Positions 7,712 through 16,751 of a DNA stretch of 46,246 nt are shown piece after piece. The position numbers and the translations under genes were made by a program. The stretch is from Bacteroidota bacterium (GTDB lineage: Bacteria; Bacteroidota; Bacteroidia; Chitinophagales; Chitinophagaceae). The notes under the pieces are model-generated. The model was not told where the DNA came from and searched no databases. It saw only the letters and a list, made by a program, of their open reading frames with translations. Position 1 is the stretch's first letter; each line of letters opens with the position of its first letter. Location: assembly GCA_030706605.1 (NCBI GenBank), contig JAUZOE010000033.1, forward strand, positions 1 to 46,246. Direction: 5' to 3'.

Positions 7712-7853
7712 TAATTCAATACCTGTAGAAAAATATCATCCGAATGAAAACCGGCCATTAACTGGTCAGAAATTTAAACCTGAAAAACCAAACAAACCCC
7801 AGGATTAAATTATCAAAAAACTTCCCTGTTAATTATAGGGAAGTTTTTTATAT
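7712..7853 (+). other. Distal structured segment of unit C with mini-ORF and terminator
   Basis: ATG AAA ACC GGC CAT TAA (7744-7761, MKTGH) overlaps a GGCCA/TGGTC hairpin. Then comes a longer AATTTAA-CCTG/CAGG-TTAAATT hairpin and a perfect 13-bp terminator stem AAAAAACTTCCCT (7815-7827) and AGGGAAGTTTTTT (7837-7849). Confidence 0.6.
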
Positions 7854-8039
7854 CATATTATCTGCAAATAGTTCAAAATAAGAAGCCCCGCTTTATATTT
7901 ATCCCGATGATAGTAATGCCATTTATATAAATGCGATTGTATAACTTAACTTCCAAATAATAATCGGTCATTTCATATTTGTTCTTTATAACTTTACGAA
8001 GAACATTTTAAAGTATCCATACATTTAAAATTAATTTAT

Positions 8040-8402
8040 ATGATTGAAATAATTAAAGGGGTTCCAGAGCATGTTGCAGCATTCAATGCTACAGGAAAAA
8101 TCACCGAAGATGATTATATAAATATCATAAACCCACTTGTAGATAAGATTGATAAGGATTTTGGGAGAATAAACTATTTACTTGTTTTAAACACTTCATT
8201 GAGCAACTATAGTATTGGTGCGTGGATTAAAGATATTCTTTTAGGTTTTAAATATTTGTCAAAATGGAACAAACTTGCCATCGTTTCCAAAAGTAAAAAC
8301 ATAAAAGATTTTACCGATTTTTTTGGAAACCTGATTCCTCCCAAAACAAAAGGATTTATGATGGAGGAAATAGAAGCAGCCAAGACCTGGGTTTCAGAAT
8401 AA
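8040..8402 (+). CDS. STAS/SpoIIAA-like protein (DUF3478 type)
   Basis: A 120-residue cytosolic protein with the pattern of the SpoIIAA-like STAS/SEC14 fold: an opening 'G.P..V.AF.A.GKIT.EDY..I..P.VD', a central hydrophobic strand YLLVLNT, W-I-K-D and KLAIVS.S, and a C-terminal EIEAAKTWV. Proteins of this family are widespread small cytosolic proteins of unclear role, possibly lipid or ligand binding. It is monocistronic, 187 bp after the last terminator of the RNA array and 109 bp before the DnaJ-like gene. A specific function cannot be read out. Confidence 0.8.
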   Translation: MIEIIKGVPEHVAAFNATGKITEDDYINIINPLVDKIDKDFGRINYLLVLNTSLSNYSIGAWIKDILLGFKYLSKWNKLAIVSKSKNIKDFTDFFGNLIPPKTKGFMMEEIEAAKTWVSE

Positions 8403-8511
8403 ATTTATAAAACCCCTGGTGCACTTTATGTGAACTATTATTTATTTAAACCAGCTGCGTTATTTTAATATCTCTTAATTTTATTAAATATTTTAAAACT
8501 AAAATCAGAAA

Positions 8512-9429
8512 ATGGATTTTGTAGACTATTATAAAACACTGGGTGTCCCAAAAAACGCATCGGCAGATGATATAAAAAAAGCATATAGAAAACTAGCCAG
8601 GAAACTTCATCCAGATGTGAACCCAAATGATAAAGAAGCACATAAAAAATTTCAACAAATAAATGAAGCCAATGAAGTATTAAGCGATCCTGAAAAAAGA
8701 AAAAAGTATGATCAATATGGCGAGAACTGGAAACATGCCGATCAGTATGAACAAGCACGCCAACAACAAGATCAACAGGGTTTTGGCAGAGGCGGATTCG
8801 GGAGTCAAGGCTTTGGCGGTGGAGAATACACTTATTCTTCCGGCGACCAGGATGACTTCTCAGACTTTTTTGAGTCACTTTTTGGAGGTTCAGGAAGCAG
8901 AAGAAGCCAGACAAAATACAGGGGCCAGGACTTTAATGCAGAACTTCAGTTATTATTATCAGAAACGTATAACACGCATAAAAGGACCATAACAATTAAT
9001 GGAAAAAATGTAAGAGTAACCATTCCTGCCGGAGTAGAAAACGGGCAAAAACTAAAATTAAAGGGTTACGGCGGCCCGGGAACAAATGGCGGCCCTAATG
9101 GAGATTTATACATCACATTTAACATTAAAAACGATACCAATTTGAAACGCGTGGGAAATGATATTTATAAAACTGAAGATATAGATCTATATACCGCCTT
9201 GCTTGGTGGAGAAAAAACAATTGATACAATGAGTGGTAAAATAAAATTAAAAGTAAATCCTGAAACTCAAAACGGCACTAAGATCAGGCTGAAAGGAAAG
9301 GGATTCCCGGTTTATAAAAAAGAAGGACAATTTGGAGATCTTTACATTACCTGGAATGTGAAATTACCTACTAATCTGACCGAAAAACAAAAGGAATTAT
9401 TTACTGAACTTTCAAAATTATCAACTTAA
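8512..9429 (+). CDS. cbpA: DnaJ-class co-chaperone, CbpA type
   Basis: A 305-residue J-domain protein that stimulates the ATPase of DnaK. The J domain occupies residues 1-70 with H33-P34-D35. A Gly/Phe/Gln-rich linker spans about 80-130 ([17 protein letters not shown]). Two beta-rich C-terminal substrate-binding domains follow. There is no CxxCxGxG zinc-finger block, which separates it from DnaJ proper and makes it CbpA-like. The next gene starts 10 bp downstream and encodes a CbpM-like modulator, an arrangement known from cbpAM in Proteobacteria. Confidence 0.93.
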   Translation: MDFVDYYKTLGVPKNASADDIKKAYRKLARKLHPDVNPNDKEAHKKFQQINEANEVLSDPEKRKKYDQYGENWKHADQYEQARQQQDQQGFGRGGFGSQGFGGGEYTYSSGDQDDFSDFFESLFGGSGSRRSQTKYRGQDFNAELQLLLSETYNTHKRTITINGKNVRVTIPAGVENGQKLKLKGYGGPGTNGGPNGDLYITFNIKNDTNLKRVGNDIYKTEDIDLYTALLGGEKTIDTMSGKIKLKVNPETQNGTKIRLKGKGFPVYKKEGQFGDLYITWNVKLPTNLTEKQKELFTELSKLST

Positions 9430-9439
9430 ATTTTTTGAT

Positions 9440-9727
9440 ATGGAACCCAACGAATTAATACCGGTTAATGATTTTTGCGTATATCATAATATTGAATATT
9501 CATTCATCAGTTCATTAGAAAATTCAGGATTGATAAGTGTTACATCAGTTCAGAAAACATCCTATATCCCTGCAGATGAAATGCAAAAACTCGAAAAATT
9601 TGTACGGTTACATTATGATCTTGATATTAACCTGGAAGGATTAGAAACTATTAATCATCTTTTGGAAAAAATAGAAGAGATGCAAATGGAAATTTTGAAG
9701 CTGCAGAATAGCGTAATTGCTGATTAA
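9440..9727 (+). CDS. cbpM: CbpM-like chaperone modulator
   Basis: A 95-residue MerR-like helix-turn-helix protein with a C-terminal coiled coil (GLETINHLLEKIEEMQMEIL). In enterobacteria CbpM binds the CbpA J domain and inhibits it. The start lies 10 bp after the cbpA stop, so the two are translated from one mRNA. The stop (9727) abuts the convergent permease gene end (9728) with no spacer. Confidence 0.82.
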   Translation: MEPNELIPVNDFCVYHNIEYSFISSLENSGLISVTSVQKTSYIPADEMQKLEKFVRLHYDLDINLEGLETINHLLEKIEEMQMEILKLQNSVIAD

Positions 9728-11065
9728 CTAATCAATTAATTGAAATGGCCATTCTTTTTGGACTTTTGCCTTAATAAAATATACAATAATACCAAAGAAA
9801 ATCACCACCAGGCCGCTATACATTAATTTACTGCCTGTAGAAATCAGTATAAATGCCCACATTATTATTGCAAGAATAACAGGTAGTGGAAACAGTGGCA
9901 TTTTATAAGGAAATATATTGTCCTTTTTCCTGCTTCGCAATATTAATAATCCTACTGCCTGCGCTATAAATTGTGTCATAATCCTCATAGCAAGTATGGC
10001 ACTTATTACATCACTTAACTTAAACAACATACTAAAGGCAAATGCAATACTTCCCAATGCCAAAATAGATACATAGGGAAAGTTCTTTGTTGGGTGGAGT
10101 TTGCTAAAGACCTTAAAAAATTCCCCATCAGCTGCAGCTGCATACGGAATTCTGCTATAGCCAAGTGTTGCAGAAAACACTGAAGCAAAAGCTACCCATA
10201 AGATTAAGCAGGTAATAATTTTAGCGGCTGTATTTCCGGCAATTACCTGCATAAATTCGCTTACTACAAATTCGCTGTTTTTGGCATGTTGCCAGGGAAT
10301 GACACTTACGATACTCACATTCATCAATAAATATAAAACTGCTATCCCGGCAATAGAAATAAACATACTGCGAGGTATATTTTTCGAAGGATTTTTTATT
10401 TCACTTCCCAAATGACAAACATTATAATAACCCAAATAACTATAAACAGATTTTACGCTGGCAAATCCAATAGCATTAACAAATGCATAATCAATGGTGA
10501 GTCCTGAATTAATGTTTTTAATAGGTGATAAAAAATTTCCATGAGCAATGCCACCACCTATTATCCAAAACATAGTAATGATAACACCACTCCAAAGAAA
10601 TAAACTAATTTTCCCGATTGCCTCAATTTTTCGATATAATAAAATCACGATCAAAATCACTACAGTACCGCTCACTGCTTTTTCAGCAATTCCGCTAAGC
10701 GGTACCAGGTAAGAAAAATATTTCGCAAAGCCTATAGCAGCAGAAGCAATGACTAATGGCGCTTGTATCATTGTTTGCCAGACAAATAAAAAGCTCATCA
10801 TCTTGCCGGCTCCTTTTTCCCCGTATGCTTCTTTTAAAAAATTATAACTACCACCTGCTTTTGGAAATGCAGCGCCCAGTTCGCTCCAAACCATAGCATC
10901 TACAATCGATAAAAAAGCGCCTGCAACCCAGGCATATAAAAAATAAGGGCCATTCATCATAACTATTACCATAGGCAAAGTAATGAAGGGGCCAATGCCT
11001 ACCATATCAATCATGTTAATAGCAGTAGCATGGCCAAGCCCAAGGCTTCTTTTTAATTCAGGCAT
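9728..11065 (-). CDS. APC-family amino acid permease
   Basis: A 445-residue integral inner-membrane transporter with about 12 hydrophobic segments. The first membrane segment has IDMVGIGPFITLPMV, the unwound glycine helix typical of the amino acid-polyamine-organocation superfamily, and A-F-P-K-A-G-G-S-Y-N-F-L-K-E-A-Y-G (near residue 70) is an APC signature. It probably imports an amino acid by cation symport; substrate unknown. It is monocistronic and converges on cbpM. Confidence 0.9.
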   Translation of the reverse strand: MPELKRSLGLGHATAINMIDMVGIGPFITLPMVIVMMNGPYFLYAWVAGAFLSIVDAMVWSELGAAFPKAGGSYNFLKEAYGEKGAGKMMSFLFVWQTMIQAPLVIASAAIGFAKYFSYLVPLSGIAEKAVSGTVVILIVILLYRKIEAIGKISLFLWSGVIITMFWIIGGGIAHGNFLSPIKNINSGLTIDYAFVNAIGFASVKSVYSYLGYYNVCHLGSEIKNPSKNIPRSMFISIAGIAVLYLLMNVSIVSVIPWQHAKNSEFVVSEFMQVIAGNTAAKIITCLILWVAFASVFSATLGYSRIPYAAAADGEFFKVFSKLHPTKNFPYVSILALGSIAFAFSMLFKLSDVISAILAMRIMTQFIAQAVGLLILRSRKKDNIFPYKMPLFPLPVILAIIMWAFILISTGSKLMYSGLVVIFFGIIVYFIKAKVQKEWPFQLID

Positions 11066-11382
11066 TTACAAAATTGGATTGAATAACCAGTTACCTAATA
11101 ATTTGAAATGAAAACAATTTAGGAATAAAAAAGCAATCAGACCAGAGATAACTTTTTCATTCATGTAAAAATAAAAACGCAATCCATGGCTATGCTTAAA
11201 AGAAATAATTATAAGCAGGATAAAATAGTAGTTCTTATATCTCAATATTTTTATCTTCCAATCTATTTGCAGATATAAAGATTTCCAAAGCCTGCATGAA
11301 GCAAAACAAATAATTAGCGTTTTTAAAGTTATTATTTTCCTTGATCTTTGCGAAACAGAGATAATCATTTATTGCAAAGAGT
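11066..11382. other. Intergenic region between divergent permease and pdxJ genes
   Basis: This 317-bp gap carries the promoters of both divergent genes. Toward pdxJ, GATCTTTG at about 11341-11348 is a one-mismatch -7 element. Reading frames found here lack coding character and overlap pdxJ in antisense. No hairpin of note. Confidence 0.5.
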
Positions 11383-12105
11383 ATGACGAAACTATCCGTA
11401 AATATTAATAAAATTGCCACATTACGAAATTCCCGTGGCGGCAATAATCCTGACTTAATCAAAACAGCCATTGATATTCAGAACTTTGGTGCAGAGGGAA
11501 TTACCGTACATCCCCGTCCCGATGAAAGGCATATTCGCTATGCAGATGTTTTTGAATTAAAAAAAATAATTACCACCGAATTCAATATTGAAGGAAATCC
11601 AAAAGAGCAAAAATTTGTAGATCTTGTTCTTGCTAATAAACCCGAGCAGGTCACCCTGGTGCCTGATGCCCTGGGGCAATTAACATCTGACCACGGATGG
11701 GATACAAAAAAAAATAAAGATTATCTGGTTGAAATAATTGCCCTTTTTAAAAAGGCTGGAATAAGGGTTTCCATATTTGTGGACCCTGATGTAGAAATGG
11801 TTGTAGGCGCTAAAGAAACTGGCACAGACAGGATAGAATTATATACAGAAGGTTATGCCACTTTATACGGGAAAGGCAATCAACAAAAAGCAATTACTCC
11901 CTATATTTCGGCTGCCAAAAAAGCTGTTGATCTGGGTCTTGGCATCAATGCTGGCCACGACCTTGACTTACATAATCTAAAATATTTTGCTGAAAATATT
12001 CCGGGTCTTCTTGAAGTCTCTATAGGGCATGCCCTAATTTGTGATGCATTGTATTTAGGTCTTGAAAATACAGTTCAACTATATAAAAGACAATTACCCG
12101 GTTAG
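11383..12105 (+). CDS. pdxJ: Pyridoxine 5'-phosphate synthase
   Basis: A 240-residue TIM-barrel enzyme that condenses 1-deoxyxylulose 5-phosphate with 3-amino-2-oxopropyl phosphate to pyridoxine 5'-phosphate in the DXP-dependent vitamin B6 pathway. Signatures are [17 protein letters not shown] at the N-terminus, [13 protein letters not shown] (catalytic His and Arg), [14 protein letters not shown], and [10 protein letters not shown]. Length matches the family. PdxJ makes the cofactor needed by TrpB next door, but the genes converge and are not co-transcribed. Confidence 0.97.
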   Translation: MTKLSVNINKIATLRNSRGGNNPDLIKTAIDIQNFGAEGITVHPRPDERHIRYADVFELKKIITTEFNIEGNPKEQKFVDLVLANKPEQVTLVPDALGQLTSDHGWDTKKNKDYLVEIIALFKKAGIRVSIFVDPDVEMVVGAKETGTDRIELYTEGYATLYGKGNQQKAITPYISAAKKAVDLGLGINAGHDLDLHNLKYFAENIPGLLEVSIGHALICDALYLGLENTVQLYKRQLPG

Positions 12106-12185
12106 CAATTGTGCAACTAATAATTCTGAATATCAGGGAGAAAAATTTTTCACTACTGCAGTATATAATGGTTTACCTCACTGTG

Positions 12186-13247
12186 TTATTTGAATATTTC
12201 TCCCAGTTTTTGATTCAATGCATCCCCACGTAGATTTTTTGCAATGATCTTTCCTTGAGGATCTATCAAAAGATTTTGAGGAATACTGGTTATGTGAAAT
12301 AGGCCAGCTACTTCATTTCCCCAGCCTTTCAGATCACTCACATGAGTCCATCTCAGGCCATCCATTTTAATGGCACTTATCCAGGCGGGTTTTGCCTGGT
12401 CAAGAGAGACGCCCAAAACTGTAAAATTTTTGGTATTATATTTATTATAAGCTGCTACTACATTGGGATTTTCCATCCTGCAGGGCCTGCACCAACTCGC
12501 CCAAAAATCAACTAAAACATATTTACCTTTAAAAGACGAAATGCTAACCATTTTACCTGAAGTATCTTTTTGTGAAAAGTTGGTAATAACGGAACCAATT
12601 GGGTTAATTTTTGATTCTGCAATCTGGTGATTTACATATTGCGATAAGCTGGTAGCTTTTACATTTGAAGATAACATGCTATACAATTCGCCGGCTTTAG
12701 TACCATTCTGAGAAGATTGCAATATCCGGATAATAGCAATGGGCGCTACATACGATGATGGATTTTTCCTCACAAATTCTTCACTGATCTTTTCAACCGC
12801 TGCGACAGATGCAGGATCATGTTCTGCATCCGGAGAAAATATTTGTTCATACGGTTTTAATGCTGAGGATAACTCAGCAAATTGAGTTTGTGTTTTGGAT
12901 CCGGTAATTGAAAGCCGGTCCAGGGCATTTTTATCACCCGAAATTTTAACTTTACTATTGTCCAAAAATAAAGGAATAGCAGGTGGTTGATCTCCAAAAA
13001 CCAACACTTTAAACGAAGGCTCAGACAATTGTCCTTTTATAAAAAATTTTCCTTTTTCAATAGTAGTTTGTTTTTCGGGAGTACTCGTCTGTTCGTTTAA
13101 AAATGAAACTGAAGTTCCATCTCCATAACCGGTAACATTTCCGGAAATTTCAAACCCCTGATTGGCAGCCTCATTTTTTTCAGATGACCTGGTTTGAGAA
13201 AAGGCAAAAACCGGAAGTATAAAAAACAGATAAAATATTCGTTTCAT
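12186..13247 (-). CDS. TlpA-like thiol-disulfide oxidoreductase with DUF4369-type N-terminus
   Basis: A 353-residue exported redox protein, taking ATG 13247 (MKRIFYLFFILPVFAFSQ) as start because it begins directly at the signal peptide; an upstream ATG at 13268 exists. After the signal comes a beta-rich N-terminal domain as seen in Bacteroidota TlpA-like proteins (DUF4369 type), then a helical linker and an AhpC/TSA-TlpA thioredoxin domain with WASWCRPCRMENP, active-site CxxC at residues 253-256. It probably reduces or oxidises periplasmic thiols. It sits about 58 bp after trpA on the same strand without an obvious terminator, so it may be the last gene of the trp transcript by read-through. 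Confidence 0.88.
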   Translation of the reverse strand: MKRIFYLFFILPVFAFSQTRSSEKNEAANQGFEISGNVTGYGDGTSVSFLNEQTSTPEKQTTIEKGKFFIKGQLSEPSFKVLVFGDQPPAIPLFLDNSKVKISGDKNALDRLSITGSKTQTQFAELSSALKPYEQIFSPDAEHDPASVAAVEKISEEFVRKNPSSYVAPIAIIRILQSSQNGTKAGELYSMLSSNVKATSLSQYVNHQIAESKINPIGSVITNFSQKDTSGKMVSISSFKGKYVLVDFWASWCRPCRMENPNVVAAYNKYNTKNFTVLGVSLDQAKPAWISAIKMDGLRWTHVSDLKGWGNEVAGLFHITSIPQNLLIDPQGKIIAKNLRGDALNQKLGEIFK

Positions 13248-13305
13248 AATAAATAGCATTGGCATCAAATTTAATTTTTTTTTGCTAAAAACCCTCGTAT
13301 ATCGT

Positions 13306-14082
13306 TTATTTCCTTTGTAAAATACCGTTAATAAACTGTTGCGTCACTGCTTCAATATTATCAGCATTTGCAATTGCTTTAATATAAGCTGTCCCTATAA
13401 TGGCACCAGTTGCATATTGACATGCCTGGGAAAAAGTAATATGATCCTTAATCCCGAAGCCAATAAGCACTTCATTTTTCAGATTCATATTTTTAATTCG
13501 TTTAAAATAATTCTCCTGGGCATTCATATCAGTATCTCTTCCTGTAATAGAGGAGGATGAGACCGCGTAAATAAATCCATCACTTATAGAATCAATTTTC
13601 CGTATCCGCTCATCAGATGTTTCAGGAGTTATTAAAAAAATAAAATGCAAATCATTTTCAGCCAAAATCTTTTTATACTCGTTCTCAAATTCATTTATTG
13701 GAAGATCAGGTAAGATGATCCCGGCAATACCTGCTTTTTTAGCATCCGCGCAAAAGTTTTCAAAGCCATATTGCAGCACTGGATTCAGGTAACCCATTAA
13801 AATTAAAGGAATTTCAATCTGCCCTTTACATTGATTCAATTGCTCAAAAAGTAATTTTATAGTCATTCCATTTTTCAATGCTTCCATGCTGCTGTTCTGG
13901 ATTACAGGACCGTCAGCCAAAGGATCGCTGTAAGGAATCCCTACTTCTATCATGTCTGCACCATGATTGTTTAAAGCATTGATAATTTTTTCAGTATCAT
14001 TCAGGTGAGGAAATCCGGCAGTAAAATAAATACTAAGTATATCTTTTTTCTTTTCTGAAAACAATTTTTGAATCGTGGTCAT
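13306..14082 (-). CDS. trpA: Tryptophan synthase alpha subunit
   Basis: A 258-residue TIM barrel that cleaves indole-3-glycerol phosphate to indole and glyceraldehyde 3-phosphate in the TrpAB complex. Key motifs: FTAGFPH, D-M-I-E-V-G-I-P-Y-S-D-P-L-A-D-G-P-V-I-Q (catalytic Glu and Asp), LILMGYLNPV, G-I-I-L-P-D-L-P, and G-F-G-I near the C-terminus. It lies 44 bp after trpB as the final trp gene of the operon. Confidence 0.97.
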   Translation of the reverse strand: MTTIQKLFSEKKKDILSIYFTAGFPHLNDTEKIINALNNHGADMIEVGIPYSDPLADGPVIQNSSMEALKNGMTIKLLFEQLNQCKGQIEIPLILMGYLNPVLQYGFENFCADAKKAGIAGIILPDLPINEFENEYKKILAENDLHFIFLITPETSDERIRKIDSISDGFIYAVSSSSITGRDTDMNAQENYFKRIKNMNLKNEVLIGFGIKDHITFSQACQYATGAIIGTAYIKAIANADNIEAVTQQFINGILQRK

Positions 14083-14126
14083 TTGTTATTTTATATTTAT
14101 TTCCTTTTTGATATTCAGTTTACTTT

Positions 14127-15305
14127 TTATTTTTCGATAAACTTCATGTAAGTATCCATGTCCTTATCTCCTCTCCCACTCAAATTCACTACAACAATTT
14201 CATCTTTGGTAAATTTCATTTTCTGTAAAACAGATAAAGCATGCGCAGATTCCAACGCTGGAATAATACCTTCCATCTTGGCAAGTTCAAACGCCGCATT
14301 AAGGGCTTCTTCATCAGTTGCATTCATAAATACAGCCCTTTTTTCAGCAAATAGGTTAGCATGCATTGGCCCTATTCCCGGATAATCTAATCCTGCTGAA
14401 ATGCTGTGTGGTTCTACTACTTGCCCATCTTCTGTTTGCATAACAAAGCTTTTGCTTCCATGCAAAATACCTACAGATCCCAACTGAGTAGTAGCAGCGC
14501 TCATGCCACTATCAACACCCAGCCCGGCGGCTTCTACAGCAACCAGTTTTACAGATTCATCATTGAGAAAATGATAAAAAGCACCCGCAGCATTGCTACC
14601 TCCTCCTACACAGGCTATTACATAATCCGGCAATTCATTTCCGGTTTTTTCTTTTAGCTGGCTCCTAATTTCCTTGCTGATCACACTTTGAAAACGGGCC
14701 ACCATGTCAGGATAAGGATGCGGCCCAACCACACTACCAATTAAATAATAGGTATCATTCGGATTATTGATCCAATCCCTGATCGCTTCATTGGTAGCAT
14801 CTTTCAGCGTTTTACTTCCACTAACAGCCGGTATCACCTTCGCTCCCAGCATTTTCATTCTGGCCACATTTGGCGCCTGCCTTTCAATATCTTTTTCACC
14901 CATATACACAATACACTCAAGTCCCTTCAAAGCACAAACAGTTGCCGTGGCTACGCCATGTTGCCCGGCCCCGGTTTCAGCAATGATTCTTTTTTTCCCA
15001 AGTTTTTCTGCCAGTAAAATCTGGCCGATAGTATTGTTGATCTTATGAGCCCCCGTGTGACAAAGGTCTTCGCGCTTTAGAAATATGCTTGCACCATATT
15101 TTGCACTCAATCTTTCAGCCAGGTACAAAGGTGTGGGCCTGCCTACATAATCTTTTAATAAGGAGCTAAATTCCTTTTGAAAACTTTCTTCCCTGATAAG
15201 TTTTAAATAGTTCTCCTTTAAATTCTCAACATTATTATACAACATTTCAGGAATGTATGCACCGCCAAATTTGCCGTAATATCCATCATTATTAACCTGC
15301 CACAT
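14127..15305 (-). CDS. trpB: Tryptophan synthase beta subunit
   Basis: A 392-residue PLP enzyme joining indole and serine to tryptophan. [13 protein letters not shown] and [19 protein letters not shown] contain the PLP lysine (K in HKIN); [10 protein letters not shown] and [10 protein letters not shown] bind the cofactor phosphate. Length and motifs are those of the standard TrpB1 type that pairs with TrpA, whose gene follows. It begins 19 bp after trpF. Confidence 0.98.
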   Translation of the reverse strand: MWQVNNDGYYGKFGGAYIPEMLYNNVENLKENYLKLIREESFQKEFSSLLKDYVGRPTPLYLAERLSAKYGASIFLKREDLCHTGAHKINNTIGQILLAEKLGKKRIIAETGAGQHGVATATVCALKGLECIVYMGEKDIERQAPNVARMKMLGAKVIPAVSGSKTLKDATNEAIRDWINNPNDTYYLIGSVVGPHPYPDMVARFQSVISKEIRSQLKEKTGNELPDYVIACVGGGSNAAGAFYHFLNDESVKLVAVEAAGLGVDSGMSAATTQLGSVGILHGSKSFVMQTEDGQVVEPHSISAGLDYPGIGPMHANLFAEKRAVFMNATDEEALNAAFELAKMEGIIPALESAHALSVLQKMKFTKDEIVVVNLSGRGDKDMDTYMKFIEK

Positions 15306-15324
15306 GGTAAATTATTTTAAAATT

Positions 15325-15954
15325 TTATTTCTTTAGTTCACTGATAAATTCTTTTATTAAATCCATATCTTTTATCCCCGGCGCTGTTTCAAACCTGCTA
15401 TTGATATCCACACCGTAAAAAAAAGAATGTTTGAATTGGGTAAGGGCTTCCGCATCACCCGACCTGATACCACCACTTAAAAAAAACGGTTTCCCAATAA
15501 CAGAATTTTCAATCAATTTCCAGTTAAATTTTTCACCGGTACCACCATATAAACCCGCTGACACTTTATCAAATAAATAAAAATCACACACTTCATCATA
15601 TTCTTTTATCAGCCAATCTATATTGGTATCATAATCTGCAATCCTAAATGCTTTTATCACTTTTATATGATCACTGATATGGCTACAAAATGCAGCGGTT
15701 TCATCTCCATGAAGTTGCACAATATCCAAACCAAAATCCTCAACCTGTTTCATAATTTGCTCTTCAGAAGCATTTACAAAAACACCCACTTTGCCGATTG
15801 ATAAATTTAAATCTTTTACTTCTTTCCCCTCCAGCTTTTTTAAAACATACCTGGGCGATTGTTCATAAAAAATAAGCCCTACATAATCAATTCCCCAATC
15901 ATTAAATTCTTTCAATTGCTGAAGAGAAGTATTCCCACATATTTTTATTTTCAT
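15325..15954 (-). CDS. trpF: Phosphoribosylanthranilate isomerase
   Basis: A 209-residue TIM barrel that converts phosphoribosylanthranilate to the carboxyphenylamino-deoxyribulose phosphate. The N-terminal KICGNTS contains the catalytic Cys; VQLHGDE and the C-terminal FFLSGGI with D-I-N-S-R-F-E complete the family signature, the Asp near 174 being the general acid. It starts two bases after the trpC stop, so the pair is translationally coupled. Confidence 0.96.
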   Translation of the reverse strand: MKIKICGNTSLQQLKEFNDWGIDYVGLIFYEQSPRYVLKKLEGKEVKDLNLSIGKVGVFVNASEEQIMKQVEDFGLDIVQLHGDETAAFCSHISDHIKVIKAFRIADYDTNIDWLIKEYDEVCDFYLFDKVSAGLYGGTGEKFNWKLIENSVIGKPFFLSGGIRSGDAEALTQFKHSFFYGVDINSRFETAPGIKDMDLIKEFISELKK

Positions 15955-15956
15955 TT

Positions 15957-16751
15957 TTAAATTTTACTGGTTTCTTTAAGTTCCTTTACAAAATCACGGA
16001 AAGCATTCCCGGGGTTTTGCTCTCTCATAAATTTTTCGCCCATTAAAAATCCGCTGAAGCCATTTTGTTTTAAAAAATGAATGGTTGACACTTCATTGAT
16101 GCCGCTTTCAGAAATTTTTATTTTATCCGCAGGAATTTTTTTGCATAACTCTATGGAATGATTTAGATCCACTTTAAAACTTTTGAGATCACGATTATTG
16201 ATTCCAATTACATCCACATCGTCACAAATATGATCCAGTTCCTGTTCATTATGAATCTCGAGCAATACATTCAAACCAATATTATGAGCAAAAGAAGAAA
16301 GATTTTTTACTTCCTCCCTGGAAAGACAGGCCGCAATTAATAAAATAACGTCTGCACCAAATGCTTTAGATTCAACAAGCTGGTATTCATCAATTATAAA
16401 TTCCTTTCTTAATATCGGCAGGTCATTGATGGTGGCTTCTGATAAATCATTAAGAGAACCGCCAAAAAATGCTTCATCAGTAAGTATGGAAATTGCACTG
16501 GCTCCATAGGTTACATAATCTGAAGTTACTTCACTAACTGATGATGTATTATTAATGATTCCTTTTGAAGGTGACTGCCTTTTAAATTCTGCAATGATTC
16601 CGGTCTTATCTTTTCTTAGCAAAAATTCTTTGAAGGAAAGCGTTTCATTTTTAAAGAAAGGACCTTTTTCTAAGTCAGCGACACTATGTTTAAGCTTTCG
16701 TTCTACAACTTCAATTTTCTTTTTAGCTATAATGGTTTCCAGTATATTCAT
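15957..16751 (-). CDS. trpC: Indole-3-glycerol phosphate synthase
   Basis: A 264-residue single-function enzyme that closes the indole ring by decarboxylation. Signatures: N-terminal MNILETIIAKKKIEV, IAEFKRQSPSKG (catalytic Lys and Glu), LTDE.FF.GS, LRKEFIIDEYQ, IGINNRDL and SESGI. TrpC and TrpF are separate proteins here, unlike the E. coli fusion. The start overlaps the trpD stop by four bases (ATGA). Confidence 0.97.
   Translation of the reverse strand: MNILETIIAKKKIEVVERKLKHSVADLEKGPFFKNETLSFKEFLLRKDKTGIIAEFKRQSPSKGIINNTSSVSEVTSDYVTYGASAISILTDEAFFGGSLNDLSEATINDLPILRKEFIIDEYQLVESKAFGADVILLIAACLSREEVKNLSSFAHNIGLNVLLEIHNEQELDHICDDVDVIGINNRDLKSFKVDLNHSIELCKKIPADKIKISESGINEVSTIHFLKQNGFSGFLMGEKFMREQNPGNAFRDFVKELKETSKI

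Larger units (their letters stand above)
6684..7853 (+). repeat. Array of three tandem ~409-bp units encoding structured RNAs
   Basis: Three near-identical units start at TCGTTAATTTA (6684, 7092, 7502), with spacings of 408 and 410 bp. Each has, in order, a conserved GCAGTACTGC palindrome, a TTG...TATCTTTG promoter, a 107-nt segment with complementary ends and a T tract, a conserved linker with ATGAAAACC, two small hairpins and an intrinsic terminator. The promoter and 107-nt parts are almost invariant; the distal stems vary with pairing kept. No ORF longer than a few codons is shared. The array fills the gap between acyP and the STAS-like gene. Confidence 0.9.

Noticed and set aside
6684-7853. 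CRISPR array or type III toxin-antitoxin RNA repeats
   Set aside because: Units are about 409 bp with internal promoters and terminators, not 30-bp repeats with spacers or short antitoxin repeats, and the downstream gene is STAS-like, not a toxin.
11066-11471. Two minus-strand ORFs opposite the pdxJ start
   Set aside because: They are antisense shadows of pdxJ and its promoter region without family features.
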